In this document: piece by piece, positions 16,096-25,563 of the stretch
Layout: each line of letters opens with the position of its first letter
How positions within the stretch are numbered: position 1 is the stretch's first letter
Source of the DNA: an uncultured Roseobacter sp.
Lineage (GTDB): Bacteria > Pseudomonadota > Alphaproteobacteria > Rhodobacterales > Rhodobacteraceae
Direction: 5' to 3'
NCBI RefSeq assembly: GCF_947496515.1
Contig: NZ_CANMDB010000011.1
Span: 1-64,000 of the forward strand
DNA length: 64,000 nucleotides
Made by a program: the position numbers and the translations under genes
Notes under the pieces: generated by a model
What the model was told of the DNA's origin: nothing
Seen by the model: only the letters and a program-made list of their open reading frames with translations
Database searches by the model: none

Positions 16096-17202
16096 ATGGC
16101 CAACCTGAATTTGACGGATGTGGGCAAAGCCTACGGAGGCACGGTCGAGGTGCTGAAGGACATCAACCTCGATATTACCACCGGCGAGCTGATCGTCTTT
16201 GTGGGCCCGTCGGGCTGCGGCAAGTCCACGTTGCTGCGCATGATCGCGGGGCTGGAAAAGATCACTGCCGGAGAGCTGCTGATCGATGGGGACCGCATGA
16301 ATGATGTGCCGCCCGCGCAGCGGGGGATTGCCATGGTGTTCCAGTCCTACGCGCTCTATCCGCATATGACGGTGCGGGACAACATGGCCTTTGCGCTGAA
16401 GCTGGCCAAGAAGTCCAACGATGAGATCGACGCGGCCGTGAATCGGGCCGCCAAGGTGCTGCAGCTGGACGAATACCTGGACCGGCTGCCCAAGGCGCTG
16501 TCGGGTGGGCAGCGTCAGCGGGTCGCCATCGGGCGCTCCATCGTGCGCGACCCCAAGGTCTATCTTTTTGACGAGCCGCTCTCGAACCTTGATGCGTCCT
16601 TGCGCGTCGCCACCCGGATCGAGATCGCGCAGCTGAAGGAGAGCATGCCCAATTCCACCATGATCTACGTGACCCATGATCAGGTGGAGGCGATGACACT
16701 GGCCAGCCGGATCGTGGTGCTGGCCAACAAGGGTATCGCTCAGGTCGGCACGCCGCTGGAGCTTTACGAGCGGCCCGAGAATGAGTTTGTGGCGCAGTTC
16801 ATCGGCTCGCCCGCTATGAACCTGTTGGCAGGTGAGATCGTGGAGACGGGGGAGGTGACCCGCGTGGCCTGCCCTGAGGGGGCGGGAACCTTTGCGGCGA
16901 ACATTCCCACACAACCGTCTGACAAGGGGCTCAAGGTCAATGTCGGCATCCGTCCCGAAGACATGATCGCCACCGATGGGGAAGACTATGCCTTTGCCCA
17001 CGAGGTGTCGATCGTGGAAGCCTTGGGTGAGGTCACGCAGCTCTATTTCGAGGCGCCGAGCCCGGCAGCGGAGACCAACACCGTGATCGCAAAACTGGCC
17101 GGGATTCACACCGATATGCGTGGAAAGACGCTGCGTCTCACGGCTGATCCGGCCAAAGTACATCTGTTCTCGAACGGCAAATCACTGCTATACCGTTCCT
17201 GA
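16096..17202 (+). CDS. aglK: Alpha-glucoside ABC transporter ATP-binding protein (AglK/UgpC-like)
   Basis: A 368-residue ATPase. Walker A is GPSGCGKST at 37-45, the signature is [13 protein letters not shown], and Walker B is 'VYLFDEPLSNLDASL'. The C-terminal ~130 residues form the TOBE/regulatory domain typical of the MalK/UgpC group. It powers the AglFG permeases. The ribosome site is GGGAGGAGAG. It is the last gene of the operon, with a hairpin just after the stop. Confidence 0.92.
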   Translation: MANLNLTDVGKAYGGTVEVLKDINLDITTGELIVFVGPSGCGKSTLLRMIAGLEKITAGELLIDGDRMNDVPPAQRGIAMVFQSYALYPHMTVRDNMAFALKLAKKSNDEIDAAVNRAAKVLQLDEYLDRLPKALSGGQRQRVAIGRSIVRDPKVYLFDEPLSNLDASLRVATRIEIAQLKESMPNSTMIYVTHDQVEAMTLASRIVVLANKGIAQVGTPLELYERPENEFVAQFIGSPAMNLLAGEIVETGEVTRVACPEGAGTFAANIPTQPSDKGLKVNVGIRPEDMIATDGEDYAFAHEVSIVEALGEVTQLYFEAPSPAAETNTVIAKLAGIHTDMRGKTLRLTADPAKVHLFSNGKSLLYRS

Positions 17203-17205
17203 TCG

Positions 17206-17228
17206 GCTGGCCGCCGTGCGCGGTCAGC
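17206..17228 (+). terminator. Hairpin after aglK
   Basis: GCTGGCCGC (17206-17214) pairs with GCGGTCAGC (17220-17228), with one G-U pair and a 5-base loop, four bases past the stop. No T-run follows; likely the 3' end of the operon message. Confidence 0.5.
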
Positions 17229-17370
17229 TACTATGTAACCAGTGCAGCTTTAGCATTTTACAGCGTATAACAATTGCGCCATGCGCCATGATTTAGGCGG
17301 ACTGGCTGATTTACAGGTCGGCTTTGCTGGCATTAGATTGAAGCCCTGTAAGGGGTGAAAGGACATTTTC

Positions 17371-17769
17371 TTGGTAGCGAGTTTTAGCGCATTGCTTGTG
17401 TTGTTGTGCCTTCTCCAAGTGAAACACATGCTTGCGGATTACTTCCTGCAAACCCGGAGCATGCTGGATGGTCGTGCTGACTATCTGCACATGGGGCGTC
17501 TGGCGCATGTGGGCGTCCACGGGGCCGGATCGGCGATCGTTTTTCTGATCGTGGGCAGTTCACTGCTGTTCGTCTTCCCGCTCGTGCTGGCGGAAGGGAT
17601 CGTCCACTATCATGTCGATTGGTGGAAAGGGCGGTATACCTCCGAGCAACAGCTGACCACGGCGGACGCGGCCTACTGGCGGGCTTCGGGCATTGATCAG
17701 GCGCTCCATCAGTTCACCTATATCGGCATGATCTGGCTCTGGGGCGTATACGGCGCTGCCGGGATCTGA
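17371..17769 (+). CDS. DUF3307 family membrane protein
   Basis: A 132-residue protein with about three hydrophobic segments. 'LLQVKHMLADYFLQT' near the N-terminus and the histidine-rich 'GRLAHVGVHG' and 'EGIVHYHVDWWKG' match the DUF3307 family, whose function is unknown. The best start is TTG at 17371, eight bases after AAAGGA; it gives the family's usual N-terminus, whereas the first ATG would cut into it. It is a single-gene unit between the glucoside and secretion loci. The clustered histidines and aspartates could bind metal, which is speculation. Confidence 0.75.
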   Translation: MVASFSALLVLLCLLQVKHMLADYFLQTRSMLDGRADYLHMGRLAHVGVHGAGSAIVFLIVGSSLLFVFPLVLAEGIVHYHVDWWKGRYTSEQQLTTADAAYWRASGIDQALHQFTYIGMIWLWGVYGAAGI

Positions 17770-17884
17770 AACGAGGCCCCTGCACCGCAGATCATGGAGC
17801 CTAAGGGCCTGCCCTTATTGCTATTTCGCCTGATTTCGATAACCTCACCCAGGGTGGAATAAAGACCTCTGGGCGGGGGCGTTG

Positions 17885-19267
17885 ATGATTGACTTGAAAC
17901 GGTTGCTGCGGTGTTTTTCCGCTGGCGTCGCCGTTATTGTAAGTGCCACATCCCTGTCGGCCGAGACGCTGGCGGAGGCCGTTCGTTTTGCCGTGACGAC
18001 CAACCCGTTGATCAAATCCGCCGAAGCGGAAATGCGCGCCTCTGCCTTTGAGCTTTTGGAGTTGCGCGGCGAGTTTGAGCCCCGGGTGATCCTGTCGGGA
18101 GAGACCGGCTGGCAACGGGTCGACGACCCGAATTCACTTTCGGTTGCGGAGAACGACAGCACAAGGTCCCGCAGCCAACTGGCGGTCCGGGCGGAGCTTG
18201 TGCTTTTTGACGGGTTCCGCCGCGCCAATCAGGTTTATGCGAATGCAGCCCGGGTCGATGGCAGTATCTACCAGTTGCTTGATGCCTCCGAGACCATGGC
18301 GCTGAACGCCACCGAAGCCTACATCGACGTCCACCGGCACCGACAACTGCTTGCCGTGGCAGAGCGCAACGTGCGCACACACGAAGAGATTGGCGGGCAG
18401 GTCCGTGCATTGGTGGAGGGAGGACGGCTGCCGTTCTCGGATCAGCTGACCATTGACGATCGGATCCGCGTGGCGCGGCTGGCAGTTCTGGACGTGACCC
18501 GGTCCTTGCGGGATGCAAGTGCGCGGTACGAAAGGATTGTTGGTCGCCCCCCTTCCCCCTCGATGCAGGTTGCGGCGGCACAGGCCCCGCCGTCGCTTGC
18601 CCTGCTCAAAGAGCGCGCGGTGCAGAACAGCTACAGGGTGCAATTCGCCCGCACGCAGATTGATCAGAGCCGGTTTCAGACCGGGGTGACCCTGTCCAAC
18701 AGGTACCCGGAGCTGACCCTGAACACCGGCGTCGTGCGCGATATCAATCGCAATGGCGTAGAGGGCAACCGGACCGATGAAACCATTGGGCTGGGCCTGC
18801 GGTGGACGCTCTATCAGGGTGGGCGGCAGGCCGAACGCCAGGCGCTGGCCGAGCGGGAGAGCCGCGCCCTGGCAGAGCAGGCCATCGCCGTGCGGGCGGT
18901 GCAGGAGCTGGCCGCGCGCAGTTGGAACCTCTACCGCAGCAACGCGGACCGTGCCCGGCAGCTCGACGATCAGCTGCGGATCAACCGGTTGATTGTGGAG
19001 GTCTACAACGACGAATTCCTGACCGCGAAACGCACGCTGCTGGATCTGCTGGAGGTGGAGCGCGCCCGTTTCAACGTAGAGTTCGAGGCGGTTGGCGCGC
19101 GCTCGGGACTGATGCTCAGCACCTACCGGGCCCTGGCCGCCCAAAGCCTGCTGGCAGGGCATTTCGGGTTGAAGAAGGCTGATCTTGCCTTACCGCCACA
19201 ATTTCAGGACCGGGTAAGGGAAAACCCGCGTGCGATCTTCGACGTGACCATCGAGCCGATGGAATGA
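17885..19267 (+). CDS. TolC-family outer membrane channel of type I secretion system
   Basis: 460 residues with a signal peptide (cleavage near LSA/ET, residue 26-27), then two halves rich in long amphipathic helices. 'TLAEAVRFAVTTNPLIKSAEAE' and 'GLGLRWTLYQGGRQAERQAL' match the repeated TolC entry motifs. It forms the outer-membrane duct of the secretion machine. The ABC transporter ATG overlaps its stop (19264-19267), so the three secretion genes are one operon. The substrate is probably the RTX protein encoded at 25564-29358. Confidence 0.92.
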   Translation: MIDLKRLLRCFSAGVAVIVSATSLSAETLAEAVRFAVTTNPLIKSAEAEMRASAFELLELRGEFEPRVILSGETGWQRVDDPNSLSVAENDSTRSRSQLAVRAELVLFDGFRRANQVYANAARVDGSIYQLLDASETMALNATEAYIDVHRHRQLLAVAERNVRTHEEIGGQVRALVEGGRLPFSDQLTIDDRIRVARLAVLDVTRSLRDASARYERIVGRPPSPSMQVAAAQAPPSLALLKERAVQNSYRVQFARTQIDQSRFQTGVTLSNRYPELTLNTGVVRDINRNGVEGNRTDETIGLGLRWTLYQGGRQAERQALAERESRALAEQAIAVRAVQELAARSWNLYRSNADRARQLDDQLRINRLIVEVYNDEFLTAKRTLLDLLEVERARFNVEFEAVGARSGLMLSTYRALAAQSLLAGHFGLKKADLALPPQFQDRVRENPRAIFDVTIEPME

Positions 19268-21435
19268 CCTTGCAGGACCCGCCGTCGCCGGAACGGGCTG
19301 GACCGGATGATGATTTTGCGCTGGTCGCCTGGCTGGCCCGCGCGTTCGGGCAGCCCTTCGCCCCCGATGCTGTGCGCGCGCGGCTGCCGGAGAATGCGCC
19401 GGAGGACGATCCGCAAGTGCTGGCGCGGGCACTGGCCGCGGTCGGACTGCGGACAGAGCTTATCCGCCGTGATCTGGGCGCAGTGGATCCGGTGTCCCTG
19501 CCGTGCGTGGTCTGGCGGAGGAATCAGGGTCCGGTGATTGTCACGGGGCTCACCGATGGTGGCAGGACCGCGCAGATTGTTGACCCGAGACAGGGCGATA
19601 CCGCCCGGCAACTCCCGGTCAAGACCCTGTGCAAGGATATTGGCAAGGAGATTCTGTTCGTCGCGCGCAGTATGGATCAGGCGGGCGGCATGATGACGCC
19701 GGAAACCGCGGCACAGGGGCCCCGCGCGGCGCATTGGTTCTGGGGTCCGGTCCGGTCGAACTGGGCCAACTGGGGCCAGATCCTGCTGGCCGCGCTCCTG
19801 CTCAATCTGATGTCACTGGCGCTGCCGCTGTTTGTCATGAACGTCTACGACAAGGTGATCCCCAACAACGCCTATGTCACGCTCTGGACGCTGGCCATCG
19901 GGGTGGGGATTGCGCTCGCGCTGGATCTCGCCTTGCGCACCCTCCGCGCCAACATGCTGGAAACCATCGGTCGGCGCGTGGATCTGAAGGTCGCCGCCAC
20001 GCTTTTTCATCAGGCCATGAACGCGCAGTTGTTGCAGCGTCGCGGCGGGGCTGCCGGAATCGTCAGCACCATCCGCGATTTTGAGGTAGTGCGGGAGTTC
20101 TTTGCCTCTGCGACCTTTGTGGCGCTGATCGACGCGCTCTTTATTGGGATCTTCGTGGCCGCGCTCTTTTTCATTGTCGGGCCGATCGCCATGGTGCCGC
20201 TGCTCGCCGTGCCGCTGGTGCTGGTGATCGCGATTGCCGCGCAGATTCCGCTGGGGCGCAGTGCCGAAAGGGCGCAGCAGATGGCTACGAAACGCCATGT
20301 GGTGCTGGTGGAATCGCTGGGCGGGATCGAAAGCATCAAGAGCCTTGGCGCCGAGCCGCTGATGCAGCGGGAGTGGGAAACGGCGGTTGCAGCCTCTTCC
20401 GAGGTCCAGGGCCGGACCCGCTTTTGGTCGAACATCGCGACCAGCGGGACAATGCTGGTGCAGCAGGCTGTGTCGGTTCTGATCATCGTCTGGGGGGTGT
20501 TTCTGGTCGCCGATGGCGCGATCAGCCTCGGGGGGTTGATTGCAGCCAACATCCTCGCCGGTCGTGTGCTGGCACCGCTGGGCACGATCGCGCAGACGAT
20601 CTTTCGGGCGCAATACGCGGTCAAATCGCTGGGCGCGCTCAACCGCTTCATGGCGTTGCCGGTGGAACATGGCGCGTCTGTGCGCAGCGATGCGCGGGTG
20701 GCGCGCGGCGCGGTGGAACTCCAACAGGTCAGCTTCACCTACCCCGACAGCCAACGCCCCGCGCTCAAGGATCTGAGCCTGCGGGTGGAGGCCGGGGAGT
20801 GCGTGGCATTGCTGGGTCGCGTGGGATCCGGCAAGACCACGACGGGCAAGCTGCTGACGGGGCTGATCCCTGTGGATCGCGGCACGGTGCTGATCGACGG
20901 TCTGGCGCAGGGGCAGTACGAGCCCGCCGAGCTGCGTCGCGGCATCGGGTATCTGCCGCAGACGCCCGAGCTTTTCACCGGGTCCTTGCGCGAGAACCTC
21001 GTGATCGGTGCTCAGTCCGCCAGCGAGGAGGAGATCAGCCGCGCGCTCTACTTCGCGGCCATGGACGATTTTCTGGCCGAGGCCCCGGGCGGGCTGGAGA
21101 TGTTCATCGGGGAACGGGGCGACAGGCTTTCCGGCGGTCAAAAACAAGGCATCGCGCTTGCGCGGCTCCTGCTCAGGAGGCCGCGGCTCTTGTTTCTGGA
21201 TGAGCCCACCAACGCCATGGACCAGCGTATGCAGGCGCAGATCATCACCCGGCTGCGCGATCTCAACGAGACTGGTGTGGGGTTGATCATCTGCACCCAT
21301 CGCCAGTCGCTTGCGGCCATGGCGGACCGTCTGATCGTCATGGATCAGGGCCGTGCGGTTCTGGATGGTGATCGCGAAAGCGTGCTGGCGCAGCTGCGTG
21401 CCATGGGCGGTGCCGGCCAAGAGAGCGGGGGGTAG
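19264..21435 (+). CDS. Type I secretion ABC transporter with inactive C39-like domain
   Basis: 723 residues. An N-terminal ~135-residue C39-like domain lacks the catalytic cysteine near its start ('DDFALVAWLARAFGQ'), as in HlyB/LapB exporters of non-cleaved substrates. About six membrane segments lie between 170 and 430. The nucleotide-binding domain has Walker A GRVGSGKTT at 518-526, signature 'LSGGQKQGIALARLL' and Walker B 'LLFLDEPTNAMD'. It drives export of proteins with C-terminal uncleaved signals, usually RTX proteins. Four bases separate it from the HlyD gene. Confidence 0.94.
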   Translation: MTLQDPPSPERAGPDDDFALVAWLARAFGQPFAPDAVRARLPENAPEDDPQVLARALAAVGLRTELIRRDLGAVDPVSLPCVVWRRNQGPVIVTGLTDGGRTAQIVDPRQGDTARQLPVKTLCKDIGKEILFVARSMDQAGGMMTPETAAQGPRAAHWFWGPVRSNWANWGQILLAALLLNLMSLALPLFVMNVYDKVIPNNAYVTLWTLAIGVGIALALDLALRTLRANMLETIGRRVDLKVAATLFHQAMNAQLLQRRGGAAGIVSTIRDFEVVREFFASATFVALIDALFIGIFVAALFFIVGPIAMVPLLAVPLVLVIAIAAQIPLGRSAERAQQMATKRHVVLVESLGGIESIKSLGAEPLMQREWETAVAASSEVQGRTRFWSNIATSGTMLVQQAVSVLIIVWGVFLVADGAISLGGLIAANILAGRVLAPLGTIAQTIFRAQYAVKSLGALNRFMALPVEHGASVRSDARVARGAVELQQVSFTYPDSQRPALKDLSLRVEAGECVALLGRVGSGKTTTGKLLTGLIPVDRGTVLIDGLAQGQYEPAELRRGIGYLPQTPELFTGSLRENLVIGAQSASEEEISRALYFAAMDDFLAEAPGGLEMFIGERGDRLSGGQKQGIALARLLLRRPRLLFLDEPTNAMDQRMQAQIITRLRDLNETGVGLIICTHRQSLAAMADRLIVMDQGRAVLDGDRESVLAQLRAMGGAGQESGG

Positions 21436-21438
21436 CGT

Positions 21439-22761
21439 ATGTTCGGCAACCGCACCGAAGACACCTTTGTCAACGACATCGCGGCCGGTCGTACCGCGGT
21501 CCGGTCGGGGGGTGGTTGGCGGTTGCTGCTGGTCATCGCTGCGGGTCTGGGCGGGTTCATCTTCTGGGCGGCGACATACGAGATTGAGGAGACAGCGCGT
21601 GCGACAGGGCGGGTCATCCCGTCGCAACAGGTTCAGGTGGTGCAAAGCCTTGAGGGAGGGATCGTCCGGTCCATCGACGTGCGCGAAGGCGATATGGTGG
21701 CGCCCGGAGATCTCCTGATGCAAATCGACGACACCCGCTTTGACGCGGAACGCGGGGAGCTGCGCGAGCGGCAGGCCGCCATCGAGGCGGAAGCGGCGCG
21801 CCTGCGGGCCGAGGCGCAGTCCGCGGATGCGATGACCGTTGCCCCCGAGCTTGAGACACGCGCACCGCTGGCCGTTGCTGCGGAGCGCGAAGTTTTCCTC
21901 TCCCGGCGCGAGCAGTTGACCCGTGAGCTGGAGGTGTTGTCCGCCCAGCTGCAGCAGCGCCGCGGCGAGCTTATGGAGGTCAAGGCGGGGCGGGCGCGGA
22001 CCGATGGGATCATCGCTCCCTTGCAGGAAGAAATCGCCCTGACGCAGGATATGTTTGACCGCGGGCTGGTCCCGCAGATCGAACTGCTGCGTCTGCAGTC
22101 CCGGCTGGCGGAGCTGACGGGCGACAGGGCGGTGAGCCTTGCCAGCGAACCGAGGCTGGCCGCGGCGATCACGGAGACGGAAAACCAGATGCGGACGGCG
22201 CGGTCGGCCTATGTGCTGTCCGCGCGCCAACGGTTGGCAGAGCTGCAACTGGATCTCGCGGTGATCGCCGAAGCCCTGCGCAGTGCGGAGGACAGGGTGT
22301 CGCGTGCGCGGTTGCGGGCACCGGTGCGCGGCACGATCAATCGCATCAATGCCACCACCCTTGGTGCGGTAGTCCAGCCCGGTGCGGCGCTGATCGAGAT
22401 TGTGCCCAGCGACGACAGCCTGCTGATCGAGGCCGATCTTGGCCCGCGGGACATCGCCTTTGTGCGCACGGGCGAGCCTGCATCGGTCAAGATCTCGGCC
22501 TATGATTACCTCGTCTACGGCGCGCTGCAGGGTCAGGTCCAACGCATTGGGGCGGATACAATCACGCAAGAGGACGGTGTGGAATTCTTTCGGGTGATCG
22601 TGCGAACCGACAAGTCCTATCTGGGCAGTGATGCGGATCCACTGCCGATCACGCCGGGGATGATCGCGACTGTCGACATCCAGACAGGATCGCGCACGGT
22701 CCTGTCCTACCTCGCCAAACCGATCCTGCGGGCAAGGGCAGAGGCGTTGCGCGAACGGTAG
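21439..22761 (+). CDS. HlyD-type membrane fusion protein of type I secretion system
   Basis: 440 residues: a short cytoplasmic N-terminus, one membrane segment near 30-50, then a 'VQVVQSLEGGIVRSIDVREGDMV' half-lipoyl motif, a long coiled coil (about 100-260) and the second lipoyl half 'RLRAPVRGTINRINATTLGAVV' with the C-terminal beta region. It links the ABC exporter to the TolC channel. It is the last gene of the secretion operon, convergent with the cyclase gene. Confidence 0.94.
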   Translation: MFGNRTEDTFVNDIAAGRTAVRSGGGWRLLLVIAAGLGGFIFWAATYEIEETARATGRVIPSQQVQVVQSLEGGIVRSIDVREGDMVAPGDLLMQIDDTRFDAERGELRERQAAIEAEAARLRAEAQSADAMTVAPELETRAPLAVAAEREVFLSRREQLTRELEVLSAQLQQRRGELMEVKAGRARTDGIIAPLQEEIALTQDMFDRGLVPQIELLRLQSRLAELTGDRAVSLASEPRLAAAITETENQMRTARSAYVLSARQRLAELQLDLAVIAEALRSAEDRVSRARLRAPVRGTINRINATTLGAVVQPGAALIEIVPSDDSLLIEADLGPRDIAFVRTGEPASVKISAYDYLVYGALQGQVQRIGADTITQEDGVEFFRVIVRTDKSYLGSDADPLPITPGMIATVDIQTGSRTVLSYLAKPILRARAEALRER

Positions 22762-22991
22762 CGCAGGTCGCTGTTCTGACAGGGGGGCTGGCGTGAGGTG
22801 GGCTGACTTAAGCGGTGATCCTGCGACGGCGACCACCGGTGCCGCCGGAGTGTCGCGTGACCACGGGCGGCGTACATAAAGAAATATCGGCAGCCTACGG
22901 AATGTTGCTGTCACGGTTGAAGACCAACGGCGCGTCGAACCACCTGGGCGTCGCGCTTCGACTGCCACATGATCAAAGGGCTCTGGCTCAA

Positions 22992-23035
22992 GGTGCGCAG
23001 TTGCGCAGCGGCACCCCCGCGGAGGGGGCGACCCC
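22992..23035. terminator. GC-rich stem-loops in convergent 3' region
   Basis: GGTGC (22992-22996) can pair with GCACC (23011-23015) around GCGCA/TGCGC, or CCCCC (23014-23018) with GGGGG (23024-23028). They lie in the 283-base gap between the converging HlyD and cyclase genes, so a shared terminator is plausible. No T-run. The rest of the gap holds no gene I can support. Confidence 0.35.
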
Positions 23036-23044
23036 CGCTTGCGC

Positions 23045-25282
23045 TCACTTTCCGGTTGAGGCGAAAACGCCGTCCCAACCGGGGCCGGGAGGCTCGGCGC
23101 GCAGTTCGGACACCCGTCTTTCATAAAGTGCCAGCGTGTCATGCAGCCCGAGCTTCAGGCGATCGTAGAGCGTCTTGAGCCGGGGCAGAGCGGCTGCGGC
23201 CGCGTCCCAATCCTGCCTGCGGTAGGCTTTCAGCATGGCATCGGTTTCGATCATGGCCTCGTTGAAGAGCTTCGATTGCCGCAGCTCCTCGCCGCCCAAT
23301 AGGGCAAAGATGCGTTCCGGCACCGCTTTGCCGACCACGCGGACCACATCAAGTTCCAGCACCGCGAGCTCATGCTGGACCAGCCGTGCGGTGTTCTGAC
23401 CGAGAATGATGGCGGCGCCGTAGGTGCGCGATTGCCCTTCGAGGCGAGAGGCCACGTTGACCGGGTCGCCGAGCGCCGTGTAGTCGAACCGGGTGTCACT
23501 GCCCATGTTGCCCACCACGCAGCGGCCGGTGTTGATCCCGATGCCGACATCCATCCGCAGGACGCCCGACGCAGAGGTATGGTCCGCCGATGTCTCCGCC
23601 ATCCGCTGGCGTTCGGTATTGAACGCCTCCACATCCGCGATCATCCGGAGCGCAGCCCGGCAGGCGGCATCGGCGTGCGCGGGGTGGTCCAGCGGCGCAT
23701 TCCAGAAGGCCATCACGGCATCGCCCATGAACTTGTCGATGGTTCCTTTATGGGCAAGGATCGCCTGCGACAGGATGGTCAGGAAGCGGTTCATCAGATG
23801 GGTGAGCGCTTGCGGATCGTCGCGGAACTCCTCTGCAATGGCGGTGAAGCCGTGGACATCACTGAAGAGCAGCGTGAGTTCCCGCGATTCGCCCCCCAAC
23901 GTCAGCGCATGCCGCTTCTCGCTCAGCCGGTCCACGAGGTCGGGCGAGACATACTGGCCAAAGGCGTGCCGGATCTCGCGCCGCTGGCGTTCCTCTCGCA
24001 GGTAATTGACCGTGGCGAGCAGAATCACCATGGCCGTCGTTGCAAACACCGGAAACGTCGGATCAAGCAGGAGGCGGTGCTGGGCAAACATCCAGTATGA
24101 GATGCTCACGTAACCGCCCAGCAGCACGACTGCCGAGCCAATCAGGACCCGTCCGGATGTCGCCGGTGCAAAGAGGATGACCAGCAGGCACAGAACGGCC
24201 GTCGTCACGAGTTCCACTGCGATCATGTGGTTGGGGCGCAGCAACTGGCTGCCGGTCATGATGTTTTCCAATACCTGCGCATGAATCTCGACCCCGGCCA
24301 TGGCAACGCCCAGCGGCGTGGGTCGGAAATCTTCCAGCCCGATAGCGGAGGTGCCGACCAGCACCAGATGGCCGTTCAGTCTGCCGGCGGGCATGCGGTC
24401 GTTCAGAAGGTCGGTGGCTGAAACATAGCGCCCGGGCAGTGAGGGGGTGAGATACGGCCAGACCGTTCCATCCGATGCCGTCGGCACGAGCTGGCGCGCC
24501 AGCAATATACCTTCCACACCGGCGGCGTTGCTGCGCACCACGAACGGATCCCCGCCGCTGGCGATCCGCAAGACTTCCGGCGCGAGGCCCAGCCGGATCT
24601 GTCCCTGCACCTGCATGACGAGCGGCACGCGGCGGTAGATACCGTCCGTGTCGGGGCGTGTACTGAAAACACCGCGGCCGGTAGCGGCGGCCTCCACTGG
24701 CGGGACGTTCTGAACCGCATCGGGAAAACGCATCAGAAAACGCGACGGGTCCGGCCCGAGGAGCGCATGTGCGGCATCTGCCAACGGGCGCTTGTCGATG
24801 CGGTTACCCGCCTCGGTGCGCACACTGGCCTGACCGACCACAACCCGCGCGCGGGTCATGGCCTCCGCCAGCAGCGCATCCTGATCCGGGAGTTCGGTAA
24901 GACCGTCTGCCACGGCCGGAGGCACATCTGGGTTAGCGCCCAGGATCTCTGCGAGCGACATACGGTCGGGTTCGGGAAAGACAATGTCAAAACCGATGAC
25001 GGTGGCGCCTGCGGCAGTGGCCCGGGTGACCAGATCGGCCAGACGGCTGCGGGGCCAGGGCCATTGGCCCAGTTCGTCGACGCTGCGGTCGTCGATGTCG
25101 ATGATGCTGACCGGCAGTGCTGTCGGCGTCCGCGGCTTGGATTGATGGTATAGATCAAAGCTGGCGTTGCGCACCGAGGAGACGGGCAGCGGGTCACCGA
25201 CCCTTATGGCGAGAACCAGGAGCAAGCCTATCAGTGCCATCACCCGCAGCCATCCAACCCACCTTGAAAACCACTGGCGCAT
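23045..25282 (-). CDS. CHASE2-domain class III adenylate/guanylate cyclase
   Basis: 745 residues. One membrane segment (11-27) is followed by a periplasmic CHASE2 sensor (about 30-345, with 'ISIIDIDDRSVDELGQWPWPR' character and 'VGTSAIGLEDFRPTPLG'), then three membrane segments (352-427) and a cytoplasmic class III cyclase domain (about 460-640). Metal aspartate D475 in 'FSDVHGFT', K517 in 'DKFMGDA', and the transition-state pair N609 and R613 in 'GDPVNVASRL' are present, so it should be active; the lysine points to ATP and cAMP. It is divergent from the FecR/RTX gene (281-base gap) and convergent with the secretion operon. The CHASE2 ligand is unknown. Confidence 0.93.
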   Translation of the reverse strand: MRQWFSRWVGWLRVMALIGLLLVLAIRVGDPLPVSSVRNASFDLYHQSKPRTPTALPVSIIDIDDRSVDELGQWPWPRSRLADLVTRATAAGATVIGFDIVFPEPDRMSLAEILGANPDVPPAVADGLTELPDQDALLAEAMTRARVVVGQASVRTEAGNRIDKRPLADAAHALLGPDPSRFLMRFPDAVQNVPPVEAAATGRGVFSTRPDTDGIYRRVPLVMQVQGQIRLGLAPEVLRIASGGDPFVVRSNAAGVEGILLARQLVPTASDGTVWPYLTPSLPGRYVSATDLLNDRMPAGRLNGHLVLVGTSAIGLEDFRPTPLGVAMAGVEIHAQVLENIMTGSQLLRPNHMIAVELVTTAVLCLLVILFAPATSGRVLIGSAVVLLGGYVSISYWMFAQHRLLLDPTFPVFATTAMVILLATVNYLREERQRREIRHAFGQYVSPDLVDRLSEKRHALTLGGESRELTLLFSDVHGFTAIAEEFRDDPQALTHLMNRFLTILSQAILAHKGTIDKFMGDAVMAFWNAPLDHPAHADAACRAALRMIADVEAFNTERQRMAETSADHTSASGVLRMDVGIGINTGRCVVGNMGSDTRFDYTALGDPVNVASRLEGQSRTYGAAIILGQNTARLVQHELAVLELDVVRVVGKAVPERIFALLGGEELRQSKLFNEAMIETDAMLKAYRRQDWDAAAAALPRLKTLYDRLKLGLHDTLALYERRVSELRAEPPGPGWDGVFASTGK

Positions 25283-25457
25283 TGCGCTACCTACCTGCGA
25301 AGCGAAGGGACCTGTCGCTCTGGGAGGTGATACAGGCCCTCCCGTCCTTGGGGATCATAGTGATCGAATCGTCAGATAAAACACCTACGCGTCGAATCGG
25401 ATACCGCCAAACAGACTGTTGACCAGTAAAACCTCCCGCCAAAGGTGTCGTAACGGT

Positions 25458-25488
25458 ACGTTTTTCCGGTCTTTTTCCACAAAAACGT
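25458..25488. promoter_or_regulatory. Inverted repeat in cyclase / FecR-RTX divergent region
   Basis: ACGTTTTT (25458-25465) faces AAAAACGT (25481-25488) with 15 bases between. ATACCGCCA also occurs twice, at 25401-25409 and 25501-25509. These lie in the 281-base region that must hold promoters for both genes. The bound factor is unknown. Confidence 0.3.
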
Positions 25489-25563
25489 GAGCTTGATCGC
25501 ATACCGCCACCGCATTTTAGTTTAAGAATCATCTAATAGTATCGCTGAAGGACGACCCATCCC

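Noticed and set aside
19264-19670. Active C39 bacteriocin-processing peptidase at the exporter N-terminus
   Set aside because: The catalytic cysteine expected near the domain start is absent; this is the inactive C39-like form of RTX exporters.
19813-23142. A 1109-codon open frame on the minus strand across the exporter and HlyD genes
   Set aside because: It mirrors codon structure of the real plus-strand genes in GC-rich DNA, has a His/Arg/Gln-rich product with no domain, and covers two well-supported genes.
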